A stretch of 64,000 bases of DNA, taken from CF-13 sp036782775. GTDB taxonomy: Bacteria > Chloroflexota > Dormibacteria > CF-121. The translations under genes and the position numbers were made by a program. Below, in pieces: positions 18,637 through 27,331 of the stretch. The stretch's first letter is position 1; each line of letters opens with the position of its first letter. The notes under the pieces were generated by a model, which had not been told where the DNA came from, searched no databases, and saw only the letters and a program-made list of their open reading frames with translations. Location: the NCBI GenBank assembly GCA_036782775.1, contig DAIPYJ010000004.1:34519-98518 (forward strand), given 5' to 3'.

Positions 18637-18733
18637 GGCACAGGCCGCGTTGCAGACCAGGGGCTGGTCGCCGGCCCGAAGGCTGAAGGTGCCGGCCGCC
18701 TGATCGGCCGTGGGCGTCAGTTCCAGATCGGCG

Positions 18734-18940
18734 TCAGTCTAGCGTCAGGTTCGGCGCCCGCTGGCGGCGGACGCGGCCGAACGGCTTGCGACCCTCGAGC
18801 GATTGGATGAAGAGGTAGATATGGCGCGCCGCCTGGGTGTCGAGGCCGCCCAGCCAGATGGGATGCATCTTGAGCTTGGCGGCCAGCAAGTCGCGAATCT
18901 CGCGGGCCTCGTCGTTGCGACGATCGGTGAGGTCCTGCAG
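18734..18940 (-). CDS. small protein, apparently CTG-initiated
   Basis: A 68-residue charged, helical protein with segments such as RRNDEAREIRDLL, HPIWLGGLDTQAARHIYLF and EGRKPFGRV. Nearly every codon ends in G or C, unlike the other five frames here, so it is probably coding. No ATG, GTG or TTG occurs at its beginning. A CTG at 18940 lies 8 bases after AAAGGGG, and the frame is closed by TGA about 24 codons further up. Its stop is 7 bases before the CTG proposed for the alpha-galactosidase gene. No family recognised. Confidence 0.5.
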   Translation of the reverse strand: MQDLTDRRNDEAREIRDLLAAKLKMHPIWLGGLDTQAARHIYLFIQSLEGRKPFGRVRRQRAPNLTLD

Positions 18941-19020
18941 CGTCTTTCCCCTTTGCGCTCCCCAGGCGCAGCCAGCCGCTTGTTCAACGACCGGTGACGG
19001 TCAGGCCAATTCAGGGGTCA

Positions 19021-19049
19021 ATTATTAGCGGTCAGACGGTAAAAATCAA
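19021..19049 (-). promoter_or_regulatory. sigma-A-like promoter for the dtd-lipase-GH36 operon
   Basis: On the minus strand, TTGATT (19049-19044), 17 bases, then AATAAT (19026-19021). It lies in the AT-rich gap upstream of the small gene at 18940 and downstream of the virB4-like gene. Flanking GGGGTCA / TGACCCC arms 44 bases apart bracket it and might be an operator or a weak terminator stem. Confidence 0.5.
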
Positions 19050-19062
19050 TAAGCGCCCGAGA

Positions 19063-21282
19063 TCAATGACCCCGCGAGGCCACGATCATTTCATCCATCC
19101 ATGGGGGCGCCATGATATGCACCGGTACACGGTTTAGGCCCGCGACCAGCAGAAAATCGCCGCGTTGAGCGGTTTCCAGGTAGTTGACCTGGCGCTCGGT
19201 GAGGCTGTATGCCTTTTGCAGTTTCAGCGCTTCCGAATGCTTTTGCGATCCGAGGAGGAGGATGCTGGGGTTGGTCGCGAGCACGGCGCCGTCTTTTGTG
19301 TCGAAAAAGTCGCCAGGGTTCTGGCTGACGAGGATCAAGCTGCCTCCGTACTTGCGAATCCGACGGGCCAATCGGATCAGAAACCGGCGAATCGGCTCGT
19401 GCTCGAGAAGCAGTCCGGCCTCGTCGATCAAGAGATGCCGCGGGCGTCGATCCCGCCGAAGCATCATCCAGAGCCAGTTGGCCAGCACCAGATAGGCGGG
19501 AGCGATCAATTCATCGCTCATGTCTCGGAGATTGAACCCCACGACGGAACTGGCCAGATCCAGGTTCGTTGGCGCGCTGAAAAGCCGTCCGAGATCGCCG
19601 CTTGCCCAACGGGCGAGAATCGTGCTGACACGAGAACCGTGTTCCGCTCGATCAAGACGTTCCCAAACGTTGGCCAGCACGGGCGACGACTCTTCGCCTA
19701 CCACCCTGCGAATCACCATTTCCAGTTGGGCTCGCTCGACTTCGTCAAGGTGGCCGCAGATCAAGCTGATGAAATCGAGCACATCGCTCAGCTGGTCTGA
19801 GGGTTCGTCAGCGCCGGCCGAGAAAACCAGGGGATCGAGGACATTGATCGCATGGCCGGATCCGGTTGCGAGGTTGACGTACGTGCCGCCGAGGCGATGG
19901 ACCAGCCGGCCGTACTCGGCTTCAGGGTCGAGCAGAACCGCCCCGACACCTCGGGTGAAGCCGTTGAGGACAACTGAAGCGGCCGCGTAACTCTTGCCCG
20001 CCCCGGAATGCGCCAGAACCGCGATGTTGGCATTGGGAAATCGGCCTTCATCGAAAGGATCGAAGACGCAGAGTCCACCGGTTTCCTTGTTGTATCCCCA
20101 GTAATGACCTTCTCCGTCATCGAGGTCATCCTGCAGCCAGGGAAACATCGTGAGGAGGGCGCTCGTTTGCAGGATATGCTCTCGACCCAGCAGATCGGTG
20201 CCCAAAGGCCAGGAGGATTGAAGCGCCTGGCGCATTTCGAAGTACGGACTCACCGTGTGCAGCATCATCCGGCGGCAGATAGCGCGCAGTGCCTCGGTAC
20301 TGGTTTGCAACTCCACTGGGTTGTCAGCGCCAAGCGTTAGATAAAAGCTGACCGCGAAGACTTTTTCTTCGTTTCTCGCCAGAGCCTGATGCATGGTGAG
20401 CGCGTCGGGCAGCGTTCCGAGCGACGCCCTGCCGACGGCGCCAGACTCCTGGTCGACCATCTCGTCGGCACGCAGGTCGCGGATCCGATGCTGGAGCAGG
20501 CTGATCATCCGATCGGTGTCCAGAGGAACGATGTGGATGCCGATATGAAGCTCGCCCCTGAAACTGAGCAGGGGCAGGAGCCAGCCCGATTCGATCTCCT
20601 CGCCTGGATACCGGTTGACCACGAAGGACACGTACGGGCGGCCGCGAATCTCGACCCGATCCCGGCGGTGGATAAAGCCGGAATGCGCCGTGTCGGCGCT
20701 TTCGCCGGGTCGATAAAGATCACCAATGAATTGCTGTAGCGCCTCGTCCTGGAGAACTTGGCCCTTAATCCCGATCCGCCTCAACTGCTCGACGAGCGCC
20801 GTTGCACGCGATCCGAGGGATTGACCGGCATCGGTTGCCACCGATACTGGGTCGCTCGAGTTTCGGTCGAAATGGAAGCGCCAGCTGCGCAGCAGCGGAC
20901 GCCCACCGTCGAATCCGCTGAGCACCACGAACGCCGCACGGTCGAATACCGGGGTCTCCTCGAGGTGGGTGTTGATGAAGCTGCGGGTCAGCGCCGCCAG
21001 GTAATCGCGCTGGTTGGGAAACGCCTGTTCGAGCGGTTCATCCGGAGTGCCTCCACGCCGACGCCTGATGCGAAGGTATAGCTGGAAGGGCCCGCTCTGG
21101 CCATTGACGAGGTCACGAAAGCCTTGCTCGGCCGCGAGCTGTTGCTCGGGTGCCAGTCCCGAAAAGTTCAACGAGGAGGTGGCGATGATTGCGCGGGGGG
21201 CGCCGGTTTCGAGCAGGAGCGTGCTGCCGCGGATCGCGGAAACTTCGCTGCCAAACGGCGAGCGGTTCAAAAGAGGTGGCAC
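19063..21282 (-). CDS. VirB4/TraC-type T4SS ATPase within a Tad cluster
   Basis: 739 residues. The N-terminal half (1-350) lacks membrane helices and resembles the VirB4 N-terminal domain. The C-terminal RecA-like domain has Walker A AHSGAGKS (about 424-431), DPEAEYGRL, Walker B HLLIDEAGLLL (about 620) and SQNPGDFF in the sensor position. VirB4 proteins energise pilus assembly and secretion in type IV secretion systems. Here it is the last gene of a Tad pilus operon, 7 bases after the CpaB gene. No coupling protein or relaxase is encoded nearby, so conjugation is unlikely. Confidence 0.87.
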   Translation of the reverse strand: MPPLLNRSPFGSEVSAIRGSTLLLETGAPRAIIATSSLNFSGLAPEQQLAAEQGFRDLVNGQSGPFQLYLRIRRRRGGTPDEPLEQAFPNQRDYLAALTRSFINTHLEETPVFDRAAFVVLSGFDGGRPLLRSWRFHFDRNSSDPVSVATDAGQSLGSRATALVEQLRRIGIKGQVLQDEALQQFIGDLYRPGESADTAHSGFIHRRDRVEIRGRPYVSFVVNRYPGEEIESGWLLPLLSFRGELHIGIHIVPLDTDRMISLLQHRIRDLRADEMVDQESGAVGRASLGTLPDALTMHQALARNEEKVFAVSFYLTLGADNPVELQTSTEALRAICRRMMLHTVSPYFEMRQALQSSWPLGTDLLGREHILQTSALLTMFPWLQDDLDDGEGHYWGYNKETGGLCVFDPFDEGRFPNANIAVLAHSGAGKSYAAASVVLNGFTRGVGAVLLDPEAEYGRLVHRLGGTYVNLATGSGHAINVLDPLVFSAGADEPSDQLSDVLDFISLICGHLDEVERAQLEMVIRRVVGEESSPVLANVWERLDRAEHGSRVSTILARWASGDLGRLFSAPTNLDLASSVVGFNLRDMSDELIAPAYLVLANWLWMMLRRDRRPRHLLIDEAGLLLEHEPIRRFLIRLARRIRKYGGSLILVSQNPGDFFDTKDGAVLATNPSILLLGSQKHSEALKLQKAYSLTERQVNYLETAQRGDFLLVAGLNRVPVHIMAPPWMDEMIVASRGH

Positions 21283-21289
21283 CGGCAGC

Positions 21290-21943
21290 TCAGTCGGTGC
21301 TCAGGGTCAGCACGAAGGTCGAGTTGGCGATCGCCGCTGAATAGGTCGCTTCATCGATCTGCGGAATCGCCAATAGGACCGTCGACGGACGGCTGGTGCC
21401 GGCCACGAGCCCATGGTCAGTTGGGTCAACGGGCGTTCCTTGATCAGTCCGCAGCCCGATCACGGTCACGTCTTTGCCCAGGAGAACAGGCGGCGGCGCC
21501 GGCTCGTCGATCGGCGTTCCTTTCGTGGCATTTGCGACCGCCAACACATCGACGGTATCACCGCCCTTGAGCGTCCCTCCCACGGCGGTCGCCGGCGTGA
21601 CCGGGACGCCGATTATGCGGTATCCCGGCGGAAGCTGAATCCCTCCGGCGACCAGTCGGGCGTTCTTGGTCGGCCCGACCTGGCGCGCGTCGATGAAATC
21701 GCCAGCCAGGATCGGATAGGCAACGAGCTGGCCGATCGCCTGGTCGGCCGAGCGTAGAACCTGGTTTCCGACCGATGCGGGGTTCACCTGCCGGATGCTG
21801 ACATCGGCGTCCTGGATCGTTGAGCCGACGATCAGATCGCGCGTCGCCACCAGCGCCGTTGTTTCGCGGGTGTGGTTGTAGTAGAAGAGTCCCGCCGCGG
21901 CCGAAAGCACGACGAAGATCGACAGATAAATGGTTCGCCTCAT
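21290..21943 (-). CDS. cpaB: Flp pilus assembly protein CpaB/RcpC-like (SAF domain)
   Basis: 217 residues: one N-terminal membrane helix (about 5-24), a SAF domain (about 30-95; ATRDLIVGSTIQDADV and YPILAGDFID), and an RcpC-like beta domain with GGTLKGGDTVDVLAV. CpaB/RcpC proteins sit outside the membrane in Tad systems and interact with the secretin in diderms. In this secretin-less cluster it may help organise the pilus in the wall. It lies between the secreted PKD-like protein and the virB4-like gene. Confidence 0.88.
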   Translation of the reverse strand: MRRTIYLSIFVVLSAAAGLFYYNHTRETTALVATRDLIVGSTIQDADVSIRQVNPASVGNQVLRSADQAIGQLVAYPILAGDFIDARQVGPTKNARLVAGGIQLPPGYRIIGVPVTPATAVGGTLKGGDTVDVLAVANATKGTPIDEPAPPPVLLGKDVTVIGLRTDQGTPVDPTDHGLVAGTSRPSTVLLAIPQIDEATYSAAIANSTFVLTLSTD

Positions 21944-21951
21944 AGCCCCTC

Positions 21952-23223
21952 CTAGCCGCTATCGGCGGCGAAATTCACCGAGACGGAAAATGTCGATGGG
22001 ATCACGTAGTTGCCGATGTGGCCGTTCGGAAAACGCGTCCTCACGTAAAGCGTGACAGGAACCTGATAGGTCTGATTGCCCCCGGGTCCGACGGCGTCCG
22101 GCGTGTTCCACTGTAACGCCATGACGTCCGTTGACGGATGGATGGTGCCGGGAATGGTGCCCGCGCCGGCGGGCGCATCGGAAGGCATTCCATCCAGCCG
22201 CCAGGCCAGCAAGGTGGAGGTCCCAAGCCCTGCCTTTCTGCCGTTGATTGTCATGACGCCCTCCTGGATGATCGAGACGCGAATCCCGATCAGCGTCAGG
22301 GCGCCACGTAGGGCGTCGATACGACGAAAACCGGCAGTGAGAGGCGAAGGGCTCGGGCCGAGGCTGGGCACGACCAGCAGTTGGACGTTGGGCGCCAGGT
22401 ATCGAACGACCGAAGCCGGACGAGTCATCGATTGCGCATCGTTTCCGATTTCGACCGTGAATGGGCGGTCGACGACTTGCGGGTAGCCGTAGCTGTCATA
22501 GATCGCAGCCTGTGCTTGGCCAGATATCGAAGCCACGACGCGCGCGTCGAATTGGCCGGCTGTCTGATAGACGTGAGGGGCTCTGAGGGATTTCGACCCG
22601 TTTCCGGGTACGGTTGTCGACTGTCCATCGCCGAAATCGACGGTCCACCGATTGACGGACCAGTCGCGAATCGCCATGTTCAGGTACAGGTTGAGGTCAC
22701 TGGAAAACGCGCTGCTGAGCGTGGCGGAAACGGTACTGGTCGAACCAGCGAAGGGATTGAGCGGCGAGACCGTGACGTTGAGATCGAGATCCAGCCGCGC
22801 GCTTGCCTCGGGGGCCGGTGTGCTGTCGACAGGGGATCGATTCGGGCTGGCACAAACCAAGGTCGTCGTTCCGAAATTGGGAGTCGGGGCATTGGGCGGC
22901 GTCGGGTTGATTTGCTGATTGGTGGCGCGGCTGTACACGTACGCTGCCCAAATCCACGGACAGCTCGGGCCGCCGATGGGTACGCGGATCCAGTCCGCGT
23001 AGTAGGGCGATTGATGCCAGCTTCCGGTGGGTGCGGGAACCGTGCCGCTCCCGGCTTTTACGTCAGCGAAGACGAAGGCATGACCCGCGTACCCCGAGAC
23101 AGCGTCCACCACGACGGTTACTGGTGGCGAGCTCGCGGTTTGGCCGCTGGTCGATGAAACGAGGACGAACGCGACGCTCAGGGCGAGGGCGAGCACGTTC
23201 TTGAAAACCGCGCCCGGCCTCAT
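21952..23223 (-). CDS. secreted pilus-cluster protein with PKD-like domain
   Basis: 423 residues. Signal peptide (about 1-28, ending near TSGQTASS), then beta-rich sequence with a PKD-like segment (WTVDFGDGQSTTV and APHVYQTAGQFDARV, about 215-250). It is rich in Pro, Ser, Thr and Val. The ATG overlaps the stop of the TadE-like gene (ATGA), so it is part of the Tad operon. Probably an extracellular accessory or minor tip protein; this role is inferred only from position. Confidence 0.7.
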   Translation of the reverse strand: MRPGAVFKNVLALALSVAFVLVSSTSGQTASSPPVTVVVDAVSGYAGHAFVFADVKAGSGTVPAPTGSWHQSPYYADWIRVPIGGPSCPWIWAAYVYSRATNQQINPTPPNAPTPNFGTTTLVCASPNRSPVDSTPAPEASARLDLDLNVTVSPLNPFAGSTSTVSATLSSAFSSDLNLYLNMAIRDWSVNRWTVDFGDGQSTTVPGNGSKSLRAPHVYQTAGQFDARVVASISGQAQAAIYDSYGYPQVVDRPFTVEIGNDAQSMTRPASVVRYLAPNVQLLVVPSLGPSPSPLTAGFRRIDALRGALTLIGIRVSIIQEGVMTINGRKAGLGTSTLLAWRLDGMPSDAPAGAGTIPGTIHPSTDVMALQWNTPDAVGPGGNQTYQVPVTLYVRTRFPNGHIGNYVIPSTFSVSVNFAADSG

Positions 23224-23699
23224 GTGCGAATCTCGGCGTCGGCGGTAATAGTGGTTTCGACCTGCGAGAGGCCGATCCAGCCCAGCATGGCGAACCGATG
23301 CGGGACGCGGAGTCGAGCACAAATCGCGGGTCGGTCGAGGATCGAGCCGGTGAACGGGTCCCGCGCCGGCACCTGGTTGATGATGGTGATCTCAGCATTC
23401 GCAGCGAGCGTGTTCGCATCGATCGCTTCCTGAAGGCCGGCGAGGTTCTCGTAGAGCGAGCGCCGAGCGGCGGGAATCGCCGTAGCGGGATCGAGTCGCA
23501 GATGGCCGGTGGTGCTGTAGAAGGTCTGGTCGACGCTGGTCGCCGCCGTCACCGTGGCCAGGCTGAGCGCGTAGCGCAACCGGAGGTTGTCGAGCTGCAG
23601 CAGGCCAAGGTCAATGGCAAAGGCGAAGATCAACAGCAGGACGGGAAAGCAGAGGACCGCGTAGAGAACGCTTTGGCCACGTTGGGCCGGCGCGTTCAA
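23220..23699 (-). CDS. TadE-like minor pseudopilin
   Basis: 159 residues. RGQSVLYAVL precedes a long hydrophobic helix (CFPVLLLIFAFAIDLGLL, about 17-34); the rest is soluble. This is the layout of TadE/TadF/TadG-like pseudopilins, although the usual Glu at +5 is replaced. The TTG start at 23699 overlaps the stop of the previous TadE gene (TTGA). Longer upstream readings run through the previous gene in another frame and were rejected. Confidence 0.72.
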   Translation of the reverse strand: MNAPAQRGQSVLYAVLCFPVLLLIFAFAIDLGLLQLDNLRLRYALSLATVTAATSVDQTFYSTTGHLRLDPATAIPAARRSLYENLAGLQEAIDANTLAANAEITIINQVPARDPFTGSILDRPAICARLRVPHRFAMLGWIGLSQVETTITADAEIRT

Positions 23700-24094
23700 T
23701 GGTTGACCTCGCCGCGCCCGATGTAGACCGAGCTCAGGGTAAGGTCGCGAGCAAACAGGAACGGAATGCCGACATGGCGGCGGCTGATCAGCCGGACGCT
23801 GATCGGCTGGCCCCAGCGGACGTACGCCGGGGTCACGGTCACCTGAACGTTTGCCGGGTCCAGCCCCGCGGCTCGTAATTCGCTGGCAACACGGTCCCGA
23901 ACGATCGCGTCGTCCTCTCCCCGTTCGGCGGCGACCCGAGCCCCAATGGCTGCGGCAGACTGCTGGCCGATCCACACGTGGATCAGGCTGCCCATCTCGA
24001 CGATTCCGAACAGGACGGGCAGCAGGACGAAGGCCACCACGAAGATGGCCTGCAGGGTTTCCTGACCTCGCTCGAGCCGCCGGCGCGGCTTCAG
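23696..24094 (-). CDS. tadE: TadE-family minor pseudopilin, apparently CTG-initiated
   Basis: 132 residues. ERGQETLQAIFVV leads into a hydrophobic helix (FVVAFVLLPVLFGIVEMG), followed by a soluble domain with VTVTPAYVRWGQPISVRL, the typical TadE arrangement. The frame is open further upstream, but that region is the flp pilin gene in another frame. No ATG, GTG or TTG precedes the helix. A CTG at 24094 overlaps the flp stop as CTGA, exactly analogous to the ATGA and TTGA overlaps of the following genes. I therefore propose CTG as the start. Confidence 0.72.
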   Translation of the reverse strand: MKPRRRLERGQETLQAIFVVAFVLLPVLFGIVEMGSLIHVWIGQQSAAAIGARVAAERGEDDAIVRDRVASELRAAGLDPANVQVTVTPAYVRWGQPISVRLISRRHVGIPFLFARDLTLSSVYIGRGEVNH

Positions 24095-24243
24095 GACGTC
24101 TGAGTAAGGCGCTGCACCATCTGGCCCATCTTGGCCACGAGCCCGTTGTTCCAGGCAATGATGCCAACCACCAATGTCCCAAGAATGATCGCCGCTCCAA
24201 TCACCCATTCCAGTGTTGACTGCGCGCGTTTCCAGCGATTCAT
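24091..24243 (-). CDS. flp: Flp-type major pilin
   Basis: A 50-residue pilin: a short basic leader (MNRWKRA), then QSTLEWVIGAAIILGTLVVG, which matches the prepilin pattern with Glu at +5 if cleavage follows the Ala. One hydrophobic helix and a short hydrophilic tail follow. AGGAGGG lies 6 bases before the ATG. This strong site fits a highly expressed structural subunit. Gene position between tadC and tadE is normal for Tad clusters. The prepilin peptidase (TadV) is not in this window. Confidence 0.83.
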   Translation of the reverse strand: MNRWKRAQSTLEWVIGAAIILGTLVVGIIAWNNGLVAKMGQMVQRLTQTS

Positions 24244-24282
24244 GTGTTGCCCTCCTGTCGTGAATCTGTTGACTTCCCTTAC

Positions 24283-25182
24283 TCATCCGAAAGCACGCTG
24301 CATGATTCCCCAAAAGAGCGGAATGACGATCAAGATGGCGAACTCCGGGAGATAAACGCCCGCGAGCACGCCAAGGAGCTTGGTATTAACTGCGGCGGCT
24401 TGGGCGGTCATTCGATTCCGCTGATTCATTCGAATCATCAGCTCGAGGTCGCGAAGGACGGTATCGAGGCCACTACCGGCACGCTTGTTTTGATTCAACG
24501 CAGTGACGAACATCTGCAGGTCATCGACGCCGGTGCGGGGTCCGACCTCCTCGAGCGCACGCTCGATACTCAGCCCAAGCCCGTATTGGCCGAGGGCGTG
24601 GCGGATTTCCTGTGTGAGAGGGCTGGCATTCGGCTTGTGTTGCGTAAGGATGTGCAGCGTCTGCTCCAGCGACATGCCGCACGCGAGGAAGGCGCGCACC
24701 ATGCTCACGAACTGTGGAAGCTCGCTGAGCACTAATGCCTGGCGGCGGTGGCGTCGGCCAGCCAGCAAGCGCAGCGGGGCGACCCAGCCGATCCACGCGA
24801 GGAGTGGAATTATGGCGAAGACTCCCGCGATCGCTCCAAGGAGGAGGCCAATGGCACCGCCCGTCGCCGCGCCCATCAACCGAATGGTGCGCAGTTCGGT
24901 GGCGTCAAACTCGTCGCGCTCCAGCCCCGCTTGCGTCAGGAACATGGGGTCAAGCCGAATGGGCCGCAGATGCAGACGGCGAGCACAGATGAGGATGAAC
25001 GGCCGGAGCCAGCGCTGATACCAGGTGGCCCGAGCCTGCTGGTGCATCCGCCACTCGACCGGCGATAGCGTGCTGGTGCGGATGAGATCCCTTCCCGCGA
25101 ACCGACGAGCTGGAGAGGTTGCGAGTACTCCGGTTAGCGCCGCAAAGCAGGCGACCGCGACGCATATCGCTCCCAGGGTCAC
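24283..25182 (-). CDS. tadC: Tad pilus inner-membrane platform protein TadC
   Basis: 299 residues with a type II secretion F domain (about 125-245): LSELPQFVSMVRAFLACGMS and LEQTLHILT. Membrane helices lie at the start, around 105-140 and at the C-terminus. With TadB it forms the platform driven by the TadA ATPase. Its start overlaps the tadB stop by four bases. Confidence 0.87.
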   Translation of the reverse strand: MTLGAICVAVACFAALTGVLATSPARRFAGRDLIRTSTLSPVEWRMHQQARATWYQRWLRPFILICARRLHLRPIRLDPMFLTQAGLERDEFDATELRTIRLMGAATGGAIGLLLGAIAGVFAIIPLLAWIGWVAPLRLLAGRRHRRQALVLSELPQFVSMVRAFLACGMSLEQTLHILTQHKPNASPLTQEIRHALGQYGLGLSIERALEEVGPRTGVDDLQMFVTALNQNKRAGSGLDTVLRDLELMIRMNQRNRMTAQAAAVNTKLLGVLAGVYLPEFAILIVIPLFWGIMQRAFG

Positions 25183-26033
25183 GCCTGCACCCGTGCAATT
25201 CGCAGACTTAGCAGCACGCCGCCAATTTCAAGGGCCACCGAAAGTGGAAACAGGAAAAAGCGGCCAACCATGGTGTCATCCAGAATCGTGAGCAAGTCGG
25301 GACTGACCCAGCGCAAGTAGAGGAACATGCCCGGCACGATTACGGCCAGCAACCAGATCTGCGCACGCTGTCCAGCGGATCTGGCCCGTACCTCGTTAGC
25401 AATCTGCACGTTGAAGTGCACAGTGCCCGAAAGATCGGTAAGCAACGCGCGAGCCTTTTGGGTCGGAAGATGGTTTGCGGTGCAGATCGCCAACGTGTCC
25501 CAGATCAGCCCTAAATTCCGGGTCCTGGTCCGGCCTCGCACTTCTTCGATGGTTTGATGCAGCGGGGCATCGAGAAGGAAACGCTGAATAATCAAGTCCA
25601 GGTCCTCTGAAAGCCATGCATCCTCACAGCGCAGACGCGCCTCACGCAAGGCGTCGAGATACGTTCCGCCGGCGGCAAGCCCAGTGATCAGAGACTGAAG
25701 AAGGCGTCCTGCCTCCGCTTCGCTCTTGCTCGCCTGCGCATGCACGAGCCACGTCAGGTAGGCACGCGGCAAGAAGAGGCCTGCCGCGGCACCTGCAGCA
25801 GCCAGCACTGGCGATTCAATCCAACCCAGGGCAAACAGCGCTGGCGGAGCAATGATCCGCAGGTAGAGATAGGGTCGTGCGTCACTGCCAAGTCGAGCCG
25901 CCGCATATTGATGCGCCGCGTTGTCAGCCAGGCGAGCAAAGACGCTGATCTCGTACTGGCGCTGGGATCGGCGCAGCGCCAGCCCGAGACTGAGCATCGC
26001 GATCGAGACAAGGAGACTGGCTAGGAGATCCAT
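25179..26033 (-). CDS. tadB: Tad pilus inner-membrane platform protein TadB
   Basis: 284 residues. The N-terminal helix, a pair of helices at about 60-95, a T2SSF cytoplasmic domain (about 105-225, including LLQSLITGLAAGGTYLDALRE) and two C-terminal helices match TadB. The start overlaps the end of tadA by 13 bases. Codon use is slightly less GC-biased than in housekeeping neighbours, as is true of the whole Tad cluster. Confidence 0.85.
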   Translation of the reverse strand: MDLLASLLVSIAMLSLGLALRRSQRQYEISVFARLADNAAHQYAAARLGSDARPYLYLRIIAPPALFALGWIESPVLAAAGAAAGLFLPRAYLTWLVHAQASKSEAEAGRLLQSLITGLAAGGTYLDALREARLRCEDAWLSEDLDLIIQRFLLDAPLHQTIEEVRGRTRTRNLGLIWDTLAICTANHLPTQKARALLTDLSGTVHFNVQIANEVRARSAGQRAQIWLLAVIVPGMFLYLRWVSPDLLTILDDTMVGRFFLFPLSVALEIGGVLLSLRIARVQA

Positions 26034-27331
26034 CGCATGCCCTGCAGCTCGAGTTTTCGCATCAGCCGCGGACCAGGTCGGTAATCGCTTTGATTGGAGA
26101 AGTTGACCGTGATCCCGTTGCTCCCCGTCGCGACATCAGCGGTAAAAACCGGGGACAGGAGATAGCGATCGTTTGCGCCTACGCCGCCTAGTTCAGCGAT
26201 TTCAAGGACGTAACGTCGTCCGTTGCGGAGCCGGCTGACGAACACCACCAGGTCGAAGACACGTGCGACATAGCCGCGGATTTCGGCCGGCGAAAGCTGC
26301 GCGAAGTCTTGACTGATCAACAGTTCCAGCCGAGCGAGCGCGTCCTCGCAGCTGCTGGCATGGATGGTGGTCGCGGAGCCGTCGTGACCGGTATTGAGCG
26401 CCTCGAGGGCGTAATAGGCTTCCTTGCTGTGCCGGATCTCTCCGATGATCAGGCGGTCCGGCCGCATCCGGAGCGCGTTCTGTACCAGGTCTGCCACATC
26501 CAGCCGGCGCTCCTGCGTCGTCCGCCCGCCAAGGTCGCCTGAATGGACGCACTCGAGCTTGACCCAGTGCGGGTTGTCGAGCTCGAGTTCGGCAGTGTCC
26601 TCGATGGTGATCACCCGTTCCTCTTCCGGAAAGGCGCTGACGATGGACCGCAACAGGGTGCTCTTGCCGGAGCCGGTGGAACCGGCGATCAGAATGTTGG
26701 CTCGCGCAACGGCCATCGCCTCGAGGAAGGTGCCCATTTCCACCGAAAGTCCCGCGGTGCCGGCCCAGCTCGGCAATTCCGGATGACGCGGATCGCTCAA
26801 GAGCGCCAGGCGCAGTCGGTTGAACTTGCGGATGCAGAGGGTGGGCCCTCCAACTGGCGCGTAAACCGCGTTAGCGCGGCTGCCGTCGACCATGCGCGCA
26901 TCGACAAGCGGTTTGTCGAGATTGATCTCACGGCCAACCAGCGCGACGATCTTCTGGATGACCTGTTCGAGTTGAGCCTGATCCCGGAAGGCATGTCCGA
27001 CCGGCTCCAGGCGTCCGCTGCGTTCGACGTAGATCTCATCAAAGCGATTGACCAGGATGTCGGTGACCGTCGGATCAGCCATCAGCGGTTCGAGGGGCCC
27101 GAGGCCGACGATTTCATCGAAGAGGCCGTCCAGCACCTCGCGGGTTGGAACAACATTTCGTTGAATAACCGCCGCTCGAATTCGGTCCCGTAGGATTTGG
27201 AGACGATTTGGATGCTTTGAAAAAGGGTTGATGACGTCGGGATCAACTTCCAGCGCGAGCTGCGCTCGGACATAGTTGCGCAGCGCTTGGCCGTCGTTCA
27301 CGGCCGGGAGCTCTGCGACGTTAGCCAGCAC
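26021..27331 (-). CDS. tadA: Tad pilus secretion ATPase TadA/CpaF
   Basis: 436 residues of the VirB11/CpaF type. An N-terminal domain (1-150) is followed by Walker A GSTGSGKST (about 217-225), an acidic Asp box (ITIEDTAELEL), the His box around GHDGSATTIHASS, and Walker B MRPDRLIIGEIR. This hexameric ATPase powers pilin polymerisation. It overlaps the upstream PrgI-TadZ gene by 11 bases. Confidence 0.94.
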   Translation of the reverse strand: MLANVAELPAVNDGQALRNYVRAQLALEVDPDVINPFSKHPNRLQILRDRIRAAVIQRNVVPTREVLDGLFDEIVGLGPLEPLMADPTVTDILVNRFDEIYVERSGRLEPVGHAFRDQAQLEQVIQKIVALVGREINLDKPLVDARMVDGSRANAVYAPVGGPTLCIRKFNRLRLALLSDPRHPELPSWAGTAGLSVEMGTFLEAMAVARANILIAGSTGSGKSTLLRSIVSAFPEEERVITIEDTAELELDNPHWVKLECVHSGDLGGRTTQERRLDVADLVQNALRMRPDRLIIGEIRHSKEAYYALEALNTGHDGSATTIHASSCEDALARLELLISQDFAQLSPAEIRGYVARVFDLVVFVSRLRNGRRYVLEIAELGGVGANDRYLLSPVFTADVATGSNGITVNFSNQSDYRPGPRLMRKLELQGMRWIS

